Shown here piece by piece: positions 1 to 7,076 of a stretch of 64,000 bases of DNA. The stretch is from Amycolatopsis sp. NBC_01480 (GTDB lineage: Bacteria; Actinomycetota; Actinomycetes; Mycobacteriales; Pseudonocardiaceae). Within the stretch, counting starts at the first letter, position 1. Each line of letters starts with the position of its first letter. Location: NCBI RefSeq assembly GCF_036227205.1, contig NZ_CP109442.1:6200001-6264000 (forward strand), in the 5' to 3' direction. Both the position numbers and the translations under genes were made by a program. The notes under the pieces were generated by a model. The model did not search any database and was not told where the DNA came from. It was given only the letters and a program-made list of their open reading frames with translations.

Positions 1-28
1 GCTCGGCGAGGACGTCGAAAGTCTGCAT
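1..28 (-). CDS. possible start of an ArsR-like regulator (partial)
   Basis: Reading leftwards from an ATG at 28, the first nine codons give MQTFDVLAE, which resembles the opening of many small ArsR-family winged-helix repressors. The rest lies outside the window, so nothing else can be tested. No strong ribosome binding site is visible upstream. If real, it is divergent from the chitinase gene and shares its upstream region. This is a weak call based on nine residues. Confidence 0.3.
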
Positions 29-97
29 CACACCAGGGAATGTGCCGCGCCGCGTTCATGCCTGTCAAGGAATGTTCGAATTGCCCGGTGTTGTATC

Positions 98-130
98 TGG
101 ACTAGACCATTGACCTAATGGTCTAGTCCA
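98..130. promoter_or_regulatory. inverted repeat, DasR-type (dre-like) chitinase operator
   Basis: Two 14-bp arms, TGGACTAGACCATT (98-111) and its exact complement (117-130), flank a 5-nt spacer. Each arm contains a 12-mer (TGGACTAGACCA and TGGTCTAGTCCA) one base off the TGGTCTAGACCA type known for DasR dre sites and for the repeats ahead of Streptomyces chitinase genes. The site ends 66 nt before the chitinase start, where an operator controlling it would lie. A TTGACC hexamer (110-115) lies inside and could be a -35 box. The identity of the binding protein is inferred. Confidence 0.7.
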
Positions 131-195
131 CTTTACGGTGTGACGGTCCCCACCTCGTCCCGTCACCTGGTGTGACTCCCCGAAGGGAGCCCGGC

Positions 196-1443
196 ATGGT
201 AGGTCCGCGCAAGAGGAGCTTCTTGTCCCTGATCGGCACGGTGAGCGCCGCGCTCGTCGGCCTCGCCCTCGCCGCCACGGCAGCGCCCGCTGCCCCGGCC
301 TCGGACAGAGAGGCCGCGCCGGCGAGCGCGCAGGCGTCCGTCGGCAAGGTCGTCGGTTACTTCACCGAATGGGGTGTCTACGACCGGAACTACCACGTCA
401 AGAACGTCGAGACCTCCGGCTCGGCGGCGAAGCTGACGCACATCAACTACGCGTTCGGCAACGTGACCAACGGCGGCTGCGCGATCGGCGACGCGTACGC
501 CGACTACCAGAAGACCTACGACGCCGCGGGCAGCGTCGACGGCGTCGCCGACACCTGGGACCAGCCGCTGGCCGGCAGCTTCAACCAGCTGAAGAAGCTC
601 AAGGCCAAGCACCCCGGCCTGAAGGTGCTCTGGTCGTTCGGCGGCTGGACCTGGTCCGGCGGCTTCGGTCAGGCCGCGCAGAACCCGGCCGCGTTCGCCG
701 ACTCCTGCTACAACCTGGTCAACGACCCGCGCTGGGCCGGCGTGTTCGACGGCATCGACCTCGACTGGGAGTACCCGAACGCCTGCGGCCTGAGCTGTGA
801 CACCAGCGGCGCGGCGGCGTTCAAGAACGTGATGGCGGCGATGCGGGCCAAGTTCGGCTCCTCGAAGCTGGTGACCGCGGCCATCACCGCCGACGGCACG
901 AACGGCGGCAAGATCGACGCCGCCGACTACGCGGGCGCGGCCCAGTACGTCAACTGGTACAACGTGATGACCTACGACTACTTCGGCGCCTTCAACGCGC
1001 AGGGCCCGACCGCCCCGCACTCGCCGCTGACCTCCTACAACGGGATCCCGACCGCAGGCTTCTACGCCGACGCGGCCATCCAGAAGCTCAAGAGCAAGGG
1101 TGTGCCGGCGTCGAAACTGCTGCTGGGCATCGGGTTCTACGGCCGCGGCTGGACCGGTGTCACACAGGCCACCCCGGGCGGCACCGCCACCGGCCCCGCG
1201 GCGGCCAAGTACGAGCCGGGCATCGAGGACTACAAGATCCTCAAGTCCAGCTGCCCGTCCACCGGCACGATCGCGGGCACCGCGTACGCCAAGTGCGGTT
1301 CGAACTGGTGGAGCTACGACACCCCGGGCACGATCGCGGGCAAGGTCAGCTACGCCAAGACCCAGGGCCTCGGCGGCGCGATGGTCTGGGAGCTCTCGGG
1401 CGACACCACCAACGGCGAGCTGGTCACGGCCGTCGCCAAGTGA
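196..1443 (+). CDS. secreted family 18 chitinase
   Basis: Exported endo-acting glycoside hydrolase that cleaves beta-1,4 linkages in chitin. An N-terminal export signal with basic residues (RKRS) is followed by a hydrophobic stretch and an Ala-Pro-rich cleavage region at about residues 25-40. A single GH18 TIM barrel follows. The catalytic signature DGIDLDWE lies at residues 185-192 with E192 as proton donor, and the substrate-binding SFGGW and MTYDY motifs are present. There is no obvious carbohydrate-binding module. I chose ATG 196 over GTG 172 because AAGGGAG at 183-189 is correctly spaced. Control by N-acetylglucosamine through the upstream dre-like repeat is likely. Confidence 0.95.
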   Translation: MVGPRKRSFLSLIGTVSAALVGLALAATAAPAAPASDREAAPASAQASVGKVVGYFTEWGVYDRNYHVKNVETSGSAAKLTHINYAFGNVTNGGCAIGDAYADYQKTYDAAGSVDGVADTWDQPLAGSFNQLKKLKAKHPGLKVLWSFGGWTWSGGFGQAAQNPAAFADSCYNLVNDPRWAGVFDGIDLDWEYPNACGLSCDTSGAAAFKNVMAAMRAKFGSSKLVTAAITADGTNGGKIDAADYAGAAQYVNWYNVMTYDYFGAFNAQGPTAPHSPLTSYNGIPTAGFYADAAIQKLKSKGVPASKLLLGIGFYGRGWTGVTQATPGGTATGPAAAKYEPGIEDYKILKSSCPSTGTIAGTAYAKCGSNWWSYDTPGTIAGKVSYAKTQGLGGAMVWELSGDTTNGELVTAVAK

Positions 1444-1517
1444 AGGCACCAGTGGAATGACTCCCCGGTGTGGCCGGCCGCGCACGAGCGCGCCGGCCGC
1501 ACTGGGCCCCACGGAAC

Positions 1518-1548
1518 CGAGCCCGCCGGAACCCCTCCGGCGGGCTCG
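1518..1548 (+). terminator. hairpin terminator after the chitinase gene
   Basis: A perfect 13-bp stem (1518-1530 with 1536-1548, CGAGCCCGCCGGA and its complement) closes a 5-nt loop, 75 nt past the chitinase stop. There is no clear T-run, as is common in high-GC actinobacteria. It also argues that the next gene starts after 1548. Confidence 0.7.
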
Positions 1549-1574
1549 TCCGGTGTCCGGAAGCAGAACTGTCG

Positions 1575-2264
1575 GTGTCCCGGATTATCGTGCGGGACGT
1601 GAAGTTCACGGGATTCGGGGAGTACGCCGTCGATTTCTACGACGGGCTGGAGGCCGACAACTCCAAGTCCTACTGGGACCAGAACGTGGCGGTGTACCAA
1701 GGCGACGTGCGGGCGCCGATGGAGGCGCTGCTCAAGGAGCTTTCGCCCGAGTTCGGCCAGGGCTTCGGCGAGGGCAAGGTGTTCCGGCCGTACCGCGACG
1801 TGCGGTTCGCCAAGGACAAGACGCCGTACAAGACGCACTGCGGCGGGGTGATCGAGGCCGGCCGCGGCGGCGGCGCGTACTACGTGGAGCTGGGCCCGGC
1901 CGGGCTGCGCGTCGGTGGCGGCTGCTTCCACCTGGCGTCGGATCAGCTGGCGCGGTTCCGCACGGCGGTCGACACCGAGCTGCACGGCCCGGTGCTGGAG
2001 AAGATCCTGGCCACGCTCCGGCGCGGCGGCTGGGAGATCAACGGCGACCGGCTCAAATCACGCCCGCGCGGCTTCGCCGAGGACCACCCCCGCATCGACC
2101 TGCTCCGGTACCGCTCGGTCTACGCCGCGCGCACCTGGGAGCCCGCCGACTTCCTGCACGAGCGCGAGGCGCTGGAGCGCGTCCGCAAGTCGTGGCGGCA
2201 GCTGCGGGCGTTCAACGAGTGGGCCCGCGACCACGTCGGGCCGAGCGAGCAGCCCCGGCGCTGA
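1575..2264 (+). CDS. DUF2461 family protein
   Basis: About 229 residues matching the DUF2461 (TIGR02453) family, whose biochemical role is unknown. Family hallmarks visible are the N-terminal FTGFGEYAVDFYDGL segment, the central FRPYRDVRFAKDKTPYKTH block, and a C-terminal LLRYRSVYAAR region. GTG 1575 is chosen because it lies just before the conserved FTGF segment and after the upstream terminator. The frame is open further upstream to 1470, but that part runs through the terminator hairpin and is not protein-like. It stands alone between the chitinase and pyruvate kinase genes, so the neighbourhood gives no functional clue. Confidence 0.8.
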   Translation: MSRIIVRDVKFTGFGEYAVDFYDGLEADNSKSYWDQNVAVYQGDVRAPMEALLKELSPEFGQGFGEGKVFRPYRDVRFAKDKTPYKTHCGGVIEAGRGGGAYYVELGPAGLRVGGGCFHLASDQLARFRTAVDTELHGPVLEKILATLRRGGWEINGDRLKSRPRGFAEDHPRIDLLRYRSVYAARTWEPADFLHEREALERVRKSWRQLRAFNEWARDHVGPSEQPRR

Positions 2265-2499
2265 CCCCGCCCCGTTCGGAGGAATCCCAGTACGCGCGTA
2301 CCGGAAAATCGCTGGTCATCGGGCTGCCGGGCCGGCGGATCCGGCTCTGACCAGGGCGAAGGCGAAGGTCGCGGCCGCGGTGAGCCGAACCACCGTCCGG
2401 CCGACGGTGGTGAGCGACCCGTCAGGTTTCTGAACAGTTCCTCTGAACTTTCGGTATCGGTACAGACGTGGGCGGGACGAAGGACTACTCTCAACGAAC

Positions 2500-3924
2500 G
2501 TGAGCCGACGCGCGAAGATCGTTTGTACCCTGGGCCCTGCCACCTCCACGCCGGAGAAGATGCAGGCACTCGTAGACGCCGGAATGGACGTCGCGAGGAT
2601 GAACTTCAGCCACGGAAGCCACAGCGACCACAAGCAGGTCTACGACCTGGTCCGGTCCGCCGCGGCCCAGAGCGGCCGCCCGGTCGGCATCCTCGCCGAC
2701 CTGCAGGGCCCGAAGATCCGGCTCGGCACGTTCGCGAGCGGCTCGGTCGAGTGGCACACCGGCGACATCGTCCGGATCACCGTCGAGGACGTCGCCGGCA
2801 CCCATGACCGGGTCTCCACCACCTACAAGGGACTGGCCAAGGACGCCAAGCCGGGTGACCGCCTGCTCGTCGACGACGGCAAGGTCGGCCTCGTGGTCAA
2901 GGGCGTGGAGGGCCCGGACGTGGTGTGCGAGGTGACCGAGGGCGGTCCCGTCAGCAACAACAAGGGCGTTTCGCTGCCCGGCATGGACGTCTCGGTCCCA
3001 GCTATGTCCGAAAAGGACATCGAGGACCTGGAGTTCGCGCTGCAGCTGGGCGTGGACTTCGTCGCGCTGTCCTTCGTGCGCTCGCCGGCCGACATCGACC
3101 TGGTCCACCAGGTGATGGACCGCAGCGGCAAGGGCCGGCTGCCGGTCGTGGCCAAGATCGAGAAGCCCGAGGCGGTCTACAACCTCGAGGCGATCGTGCT
3201 GGCCTTCGACGCGGTGATGGTCGCCCGCGGCGACCTCGGCGTCGAGCTGCCGCTGGAGCAGGTCCCGCTGGTGCAGAAGCGCGCCATCCAGATCTGCCGC
3301 GAGAACGCGAAGCCGGTCATCGTCGCGACGCAGATGCTCGAGTCGATGATCAACAACTCCCGCCCGACCCGCGCCGAGGCCTCCGACGTCGCGAACGCGG
3401 TGCTCGACGGCACCGACGCGGTGATGCTGTCCGGTGAGACCAGCGTCGGGCGCTACCCGATCGAGACGGTGCAGACGATGGGCCGGATCGTCGAGGCGGT
3501 CGAGACCGACTCGCCGGTCGTGCCGCCGCTGACGCACGTCCCGCGCACCAAGCGCGGCGTGATCTCCTACGCCGCCCGCGACATCGGCGAGCGGCTGAAC
3601 GCCAAGGCGCTGGTGGCCTTCACCCAGTCCGGCGACACGGTCCGCCGCCTGGCCCGGCTGCACACCCGGCTGCCGCTGCTGGCGTTCACGCCGGAGGAGT
3701 GCGTGCGCAGCCAGCTGTCGATGACCTGGGGCACGAACACCCAGATCGTGCCGCGGGTGGACTCCACCGACCAGATGATCCAGCAGGTCGACCACAAGAT
3801 GCTGGAGATGGGCAAGTACCAGCGCGGCGACCTGGTGGTCATCGTGGCCGGCTCCCCGCCCGGGACCGTGGGCTCGACCAACCTGATCCACGTGCACCGC
3901 CTCGGTGAAGACGACCACGCGTAA
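2500..3924 (+). CDS. pyk: pyruvate kinase
   Basis: Transfers phosphate from phosphoenolpyruvate to ADP, giving pyruvate and ATP, the last step of glycolysis in the cytoplasm. The 474-residue product has family-standard length and all expected motifs: KIVCTLGPATS at the N-terminus, MNFSHG, ADLQGPKIRLG, the active-site signature VAKIEKPEAV, MVARGDLGVELP (metal-binding) and VATQMLESM. The C-terminal alpha/beta domain (allosteric in other members) is complete to the end. The start is GTG 2500. It stands 36 nt before a thioesterase gene on the same strand, so the two may be cotranscribed. Confidence 0.97.
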   Translation: MSRRAKIVCTLGPATSTPEKMQALVDAGMDVARMNFSHGSHSDHKQVYDLVRSAAAQSGRPVGILADLQGPKIRLGTFASGSVEWHTGDIVRITVEDVAGTHDRVSTTYKGLAKDAKPGDRLLVDDGKVGLVVKGVEGPDVVCEVTEGGPVSNNKGVSLPGMDVSVPAMSEKDIEDLEFALQLGVDFVALSFVRSPADIDLVHQVMDRSGKGRLPVVAKIEKPEAVYNLEAIVLAFDAVMVARGDLGVELPLEQVPLVQKRAIQICRENAKPVIVATQMLESMINNSRPTRAEASDVANAVLDGTDAVMLSGETSVGRYPIETVQTMGRIVEAVETDSPVVPPLTHVPRTKRGVISYAARDIGERLNAKALVAFTQSGDTVRRLARLHTRLPLLAFTPEECVRSQLSMTWGTNTQIVPRVDSTDQMIQQVDHKMLEMGKYQRGDLVVIVAGSPPGTVGSTNLIHVHRLGEDDHA

Positions 3925-3960
3925 GGGGCGCCCGCCGGGCCCGCCGTCTAGGGTTCGGGC

Positions 3961-4854
3961 ATGACTGAGATGGCCAGGAAGGCCGCCACCGGGCTGGACG
4001 AAGATCCTGGTGGCGGCGGGCAGCCGGTGCTCGACCGGCTGGTCGCCTTGCTCGACCTGGAGAAGCTCGAGGAGAACTACTACCGCGGCGTCTCGCCCGT
4101 GCACTCGCCGGTCCGCGTGTTCGGCGGCCAGGTGGCGGGGCAGGCGCTGGTCGCGGCCGGGCGCACGGTGCCCGAGGACCGCCGCGTGCACTCGCTGCAC
4201 GCGTACTTCATCCGCGGCGGCGACCCGAGCGTGCCGATCGTCTACGAGGTCGACCGCATCCGCGACGGCCGCTCGTTCACCACCCGGCGGGTGGTCGCCG
4301 TCCAGCACGGCAAGGCGATCTTCTCGCTGTCCGCCTCGTTCCAGAAGGACGAGGGCGGCATCGAGCACGCCGACGCCATGCCGGACGTGGTGGGCCCGGA
4401 GACGCTGCCGACGTTCCCCGAGCGCGTCGAGGGCCTCGGGTTCGCCAAGCACCCGCGCCCGATCGACGTCCGCTACGTCAACGAGCCGCCGTGGATCACC
4501 CGCGAGACGGGCGAGCGGCCGGCCGCCAACCGCGTCTGGATGCGGGCCGACGGCAAGCTGCCGGACGATCAGCTGCTGCACGTCTGCGTGCTCGCTTACG
4601 CCTCCGACATGACGCTGCTCGACTCGGTCCTCGCGCGCCACGGCGTGTACTGGGACGACCGGAACGTGCTGGGCGCGAGCCTCGACCACGCGCTGTGGTT
4701 CCACCGGCCCTTCCGCGCCGACGAGTGGCTGCTCTACGACTGCGTCTCGCCGAGCGCCTCGGGCGCCCGCGGGCTGGCCACCGGACGGTTCTTCGCGCAG
4801 GACGGCACCCTCGTCGCGACCGTGGTCCAGGAAGGACTGCTGCGCGTCCTCTGA
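3961..4854 (+). CDS. tesB: acyl-CoA thioesterase II (TesB family)
   Basis: Hydrolyses acyl-CoA to free fatty acid and CoA. The 297-residue product is a double hot-dog enzyme of normal TesB length. An N-terminal helix-rich lead of about 25 residues is followed by the VFGGQVAGQAL motif, the LHAYFIRGGDP strand typical of TesB, and the RSFTTRRVVAVQHGKAIFSL block. The C-terminal repeat contains LDHALWFHRPFRADEWLLY and ends in a conserved GTLVATVVQEGLLR strand. It lies closely behind pyk on the same strand. Substrate chain length cannot be read from the sequence. Confidence 0.93.
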   Translation: MTEMARKAATGLDEDPGGGGQPVLDRLVALLDLEKLEENYYRGVSPVHSPVRVFGGQVAGQALVAAGRTVPEDRRVHSLHAYFIRGGDPSVPIVYEVDRIRDGRSFTTRRVVAVQHGKAIFSLSASFQKDEGGIEHADAMPDVVGPETLPTFPERVEGLGFAKHPRPIDVRYVNEPPWITRETGERPAANRVWMRADGKLPDDQLLHVCVLAYASDMTLLDSVLARHGVYWDDRNVLGASLDHALWFHRPFRADEWLLYDCVSPSASGARGLATGRFFAQDGTLVATVVQEGLLRVL

Positions 4855-4974
4855 GGGCTGCCGCGCGCTTGGTGATACCGAGAGTGTTCTTTGCGTCGGC
4901 CGACGTGGAATGAGCCACACTTCCGAGTGAGGAAAACGCGCAAAAAGCACCGGCTGAATGGTCTTCGGGGGGAT

Positions 4975-5017
4975 GAAGGTGTCCGGGACCGGTCGGGGGA
5001 CAGCCCCGGACACCTTC
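4975..5017 (+). terminator. hairpin terminator after tesB
   Basis: A 13-bp perfect stem (4975-4987 with 5005-5017; GAAGGTGTCCGGG and its complement) with a 17-nt loop lies 120 nt past the thioesterase stop. It has no T-run. The rest of the 4855-5306 gap holds no supported gene; it contains this hairpin and the palindrome at 5165. Confidence 0.5.
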
Positions 5018-5164
5018 CGCCGGAAACGCCCGCGCACTCTGTTCGGCGCTTCCGGCTGGTCTTCGTCTACGCTGCTCAGGGACTCCGACCAGCCTCGGCC
5101 CGGTGATCGGACCGGCGTGGCGGGTGCGCGTCCTGCGTGCACGATGTCAGAGTACAAGCGCAAT

Positions 5165-5177
5165 CTGCAAATTGCAG
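5165..5177. promoter_or_regulatory. 13-bp palindrome ahead of the XRE regulator
   Basis: CTGCAAATTGCAG is a perfect palindrome (6-bp arms, 1-nt centre) in an AT-richer patch 130 nt before the XRE gene. It is a plausible autoregulatory or promoter-proximal operator; the binding protein is unknown. Confidence 0.35.
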
Positions 5178-5306
5178 GCCGGAACCCTGCCCGAAGGTGG
5201 GGTATTCGGCAGTGTTAATACCTCACTGACTACGTGGTCGGCTGGTTAGATATGTGGTGCGGGCAAAGGCGCGCGCGACGGGGAAGACGGATCCGGAGGT
5301 GCTGTC

Positions 5307-6212
5307 GTGGCGAGAGGACAGGGACCCACCGTTCGCCGCCGGAGGCTCGCGAGCGAGCTGCGGCGGCTCCGCGAGGCGGCCGACCTCACCATCGACGAGG
5401 TGGGCGAGAAGCTCGAGTGCTCCGCTTCGAAGGTGAGCCGCATCGAGACCGGCCACGTCGGCGTCACCCCGCGTGACGCCCGGGACATGCTGGCGCTGTA
5501 CGGGATCACCGGCGACGAGCAGGAGGCGCTCGTCCAGCTGGCCCGCGAAGCGCGCAAGCGCGGCTGGTGGCACGCCTACAACGAGGTGTTCACCGGCACC
5601 TTCGTCGGGCTCGAGGCCGACGCCAGCTCCCTGCGCGCGTTCCAGGCGCTGCTCGTGCCCGGGCTGCTGCAGACCGAGCGGTACGCGCACGCGGTGATCC
5701 GGGCGCTGCGGCCGGACGCGGAGGACGCCGAGATCCGGCGCCGCGTGGCCGCGCGGATGGCGCGCCAGGAACTGCTGAGCGACAGCCCGCCGGTGGAGTA
5801 CTGGGCGGTGGTCGACGAGGCCGTGCTGCACCGCGTGGTGGACGGGCCCGAGGTGATGGCCGAGCAGCTCTACCGGATGGTCGCCGACGCCGAGAAGCCC
5901 AATGTCACCGTCCAGGTGGTGCCCTTCGGCGCCGGGGCCCACCCCGGCATGGAGGGCCCGTTCCTCATCATGGGCTTCCCCGAGCAGGCCGACCCGGACG
6001 TCGTCTACGTCGACGACAGCACCTCCAGCGGCCTGTACCTGGAGGAACCCCCAGACGTCCGGCGCTACGCGCTGATGTTCGACCATCTGCGCGCAGCCGC
6101 GCTGAAACCGGACGACTCGGTCGACTTGATCGCCGAGGCAGCCGGCCGGTTCGCCGAACAGGCGGCCCTGCCGGGGCGCACGACACACCACCTGGAACCG
6201 AGGAAAAAGTAA
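5307..6212 (+). CDS. XRE-family regulator with DUF5753 domain
   Basis: DNA-binding regulator of 301 residues. Residues 10-70 form a helix-turn-helix with LREAADLTIDEVGEKLECSASKVSRIE, a typical Cro/C1 fold. From about residue 95 to the end runs the DUF5753 domain (FQALLVPGLLQTERYAHAV, the RRRVAARMARQELL helix, then VQVVPFGAGAHPGMEGPFLI). GGAGG at 5295-5299 supports GTG 5307. In actinomycetes this class is usually paired with a small DUF397 protein, and here the DUF397 gene starts 12 nt downstream. Such pairs (BldB/WhiJ-like) often affect development or antibiotic production; the target here is unknown. Confidence 0.93.
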   Translation: MARGQGPTVRRRRLASELRRLREAADLTIDEVGEKLECSASKVSRIETGHVGVTPRDARDMLALYGITGDEQEALVQLAREARKRGWWHAYNEVFTGTFVGLEADASSLRAFQALLVPGLLQTERYAHAVIRALRPDAEDAEIRRRVAARMARQELLSDSPPVEYWAVVDEAVLHRVVDGPEVMAEQLYRMVADAEKPNVTVQVVPFGAGAHPGMEGPFLIMGFPEQADPDVVYVDDSTSSGLYLEEPPDVRRYALMFDHLRAAALKPDDSVDLIAEAAGRFAEQAALPGRTTHHLEPRKK

Positions 6213-6224
6213 GGAAGTGGGGAA

Positions 6225-6434
6225 ATGACTCCGGACGCAGGCCTTTCTGGGGCTCAGTGGCGCAAGAGCAGCTACAGCGGCGGCGGCAACGACTGCGTCG
6301 AAATCGCGTTCGTCGACGGCGGCGCCGCGGTGCGTGACTCCAAGGACCCTGAAGGGGGTGCCTTCCGCCTGCCCGCCTCGGGTTGGCAGGGGCTGCTGGC
6401 GGCAGTGCGCGCCGGCGGCCCGGCGCGCGGCTGA
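6225..6434 (+). CDS. DUF397 domain protein, partner of the XRE regulator
   Basis: Small protein of 69 residues consisting of a DUF397 domain: W-R-K-S-S-Y-S-G-G near residue 12, CVEIAFVDGGAAVRDSKDP in the middle and a C-terminal W-Q-G-L-L helix. These are the hallmark segments of the family, which occurs in many copies in Streptomyces-like genomes next to XRE-DUF5753 genes. In studied pairs the DUF397 protein modulates its regulator. The 12-nt gap implies one transcript, ending at the terminator at 6461. Confidence 0.93.
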   Translation: MTPDAGLSGAQWRKSSYSGGGNDCVEIAFVDGGAAVRDSKDPEGGAFRLPASGWQGLLAAVRAGGPARG

Positions 6435-6460
6435 AAGGCCTTCGCAGAACGGTCCATCGA

Positions 6461-6507
6461 CGACCCCTTACCCCCGCGACCTGGTCAGCGGTTCGGGTAA
6501 GGGGTCG
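6461..6507 (+). terminator. hairpin terminator after the XRE/DUF397 pair
   Basis: A 13-bp perfect stem (6461-6473 with 6495-6507, CGACCCCTTACCC and its complement), a 21-nt loop and a following TTT. It lies 27 nt past the DUF397 stop. Confidence 0.75.
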
Positions 6508-6617
6508 TTTGACGTCCGGGTGTAGGTGATCACCCGATGCCCGCGTCCACCCCTCAGGACGACTCTGAGTGTTGCCACGGAAAGCACTGAAGGCATCTCG
6601 GAGACGGGAACGAAACG

Positions 6618-6818
6618 ATGAGTGACCTGCACCTGGACGCGGTACGCGCCGAAGTCGCGTACCGGGTCGGCGAACTACAGAAGGCGCGAGGCAGCGGACG
6701 GCCGCGGCCGAGCCGCGCGGTGCGCTGGCTGCGCGCCTACCGGCTGACCAGCGTGGCCGTGCCGGCGCAGGAGCGCCGCGAGGCGGTCCGCACGGCGTCC
6801 GACGCCCGCTCCCGCTGA
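6618..6818 (+). CDS. small basic hypothetical protein (first tandem paralogue)
   Basis: 66 residues beginning MSDLHLDAVRAEVAYRVGEL, followed by a basic Arg-rich tail. No known domain is recognised. The strongest support is that the next small gene (6851) begins with a clearly related sequence, so the two are tandem paralogues. Both precede the large LuxR-type regulator on the same strand. The predicted amphipathic N-terminal helix and basic tail would fit a small regulatory partner, but no function can be assigned. Confidence 0.6.
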   Translation: MSDLHLDAVRAEVAYRVGELQKARGSGRPRPSRAVRWLRAYRLTSVAVPAQERREAVRTASDARSR

Positions 6819-6850
6819 AACCGTTCGAAAGCACTGAGGGGACAAAGACC

Positions 6851-7015
6851 ATGAGCAGTGACCTGTTGTACGACGCGATGCGCGCGGAAGCCGACTACCG
6901 GGCCGCCGAACTTCGCAAGGCCGGGCGGAGCGCTCGGCTGCGCCGCCCGGCCCCGCGCCAGGCGGTTCCGGGCCCCGCTGAGCCGCGGACGGCCGGCCGC
7001 GGCCGGGCCCGGTGA
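6851..7015 (+). CDS. small basic hypothetical protein (second tandem paralogue)
   Basis: 54 residues starting MSSDLLYDAMRAEADYRAAE, clearly related to the preceding 66-residue product (shared DL..DA.RAE..YR..EL.KA pattern) and likewise followed by an Arg/Pro-rich tail. A GAGGGGAC ribosome binding site lies just before ATG 6851. It is separated from its paralogue by 32 nt and from the LuxR-type regulator by 61 nt, so all three may share a transcript. Function unknown. Confidence 0.6.
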   Translation: MSSDLLYDAMRAEADYRAAELRKAGRSARLRRPAPRQAVPGPAEPRTAGRGRAR

Positions 7016-7076
7016 GACGGGCGTCATGACGCTGACGGCGAAAACCATGGCGAAACTGTCGGTGGGGTAGACCAGA

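Noticed and set aside
2491..5163. Leftward open frame of about 890 codons across pyk and tesB
   Set aside because: No domain; pyk and tesB are intact in the opposite direction.
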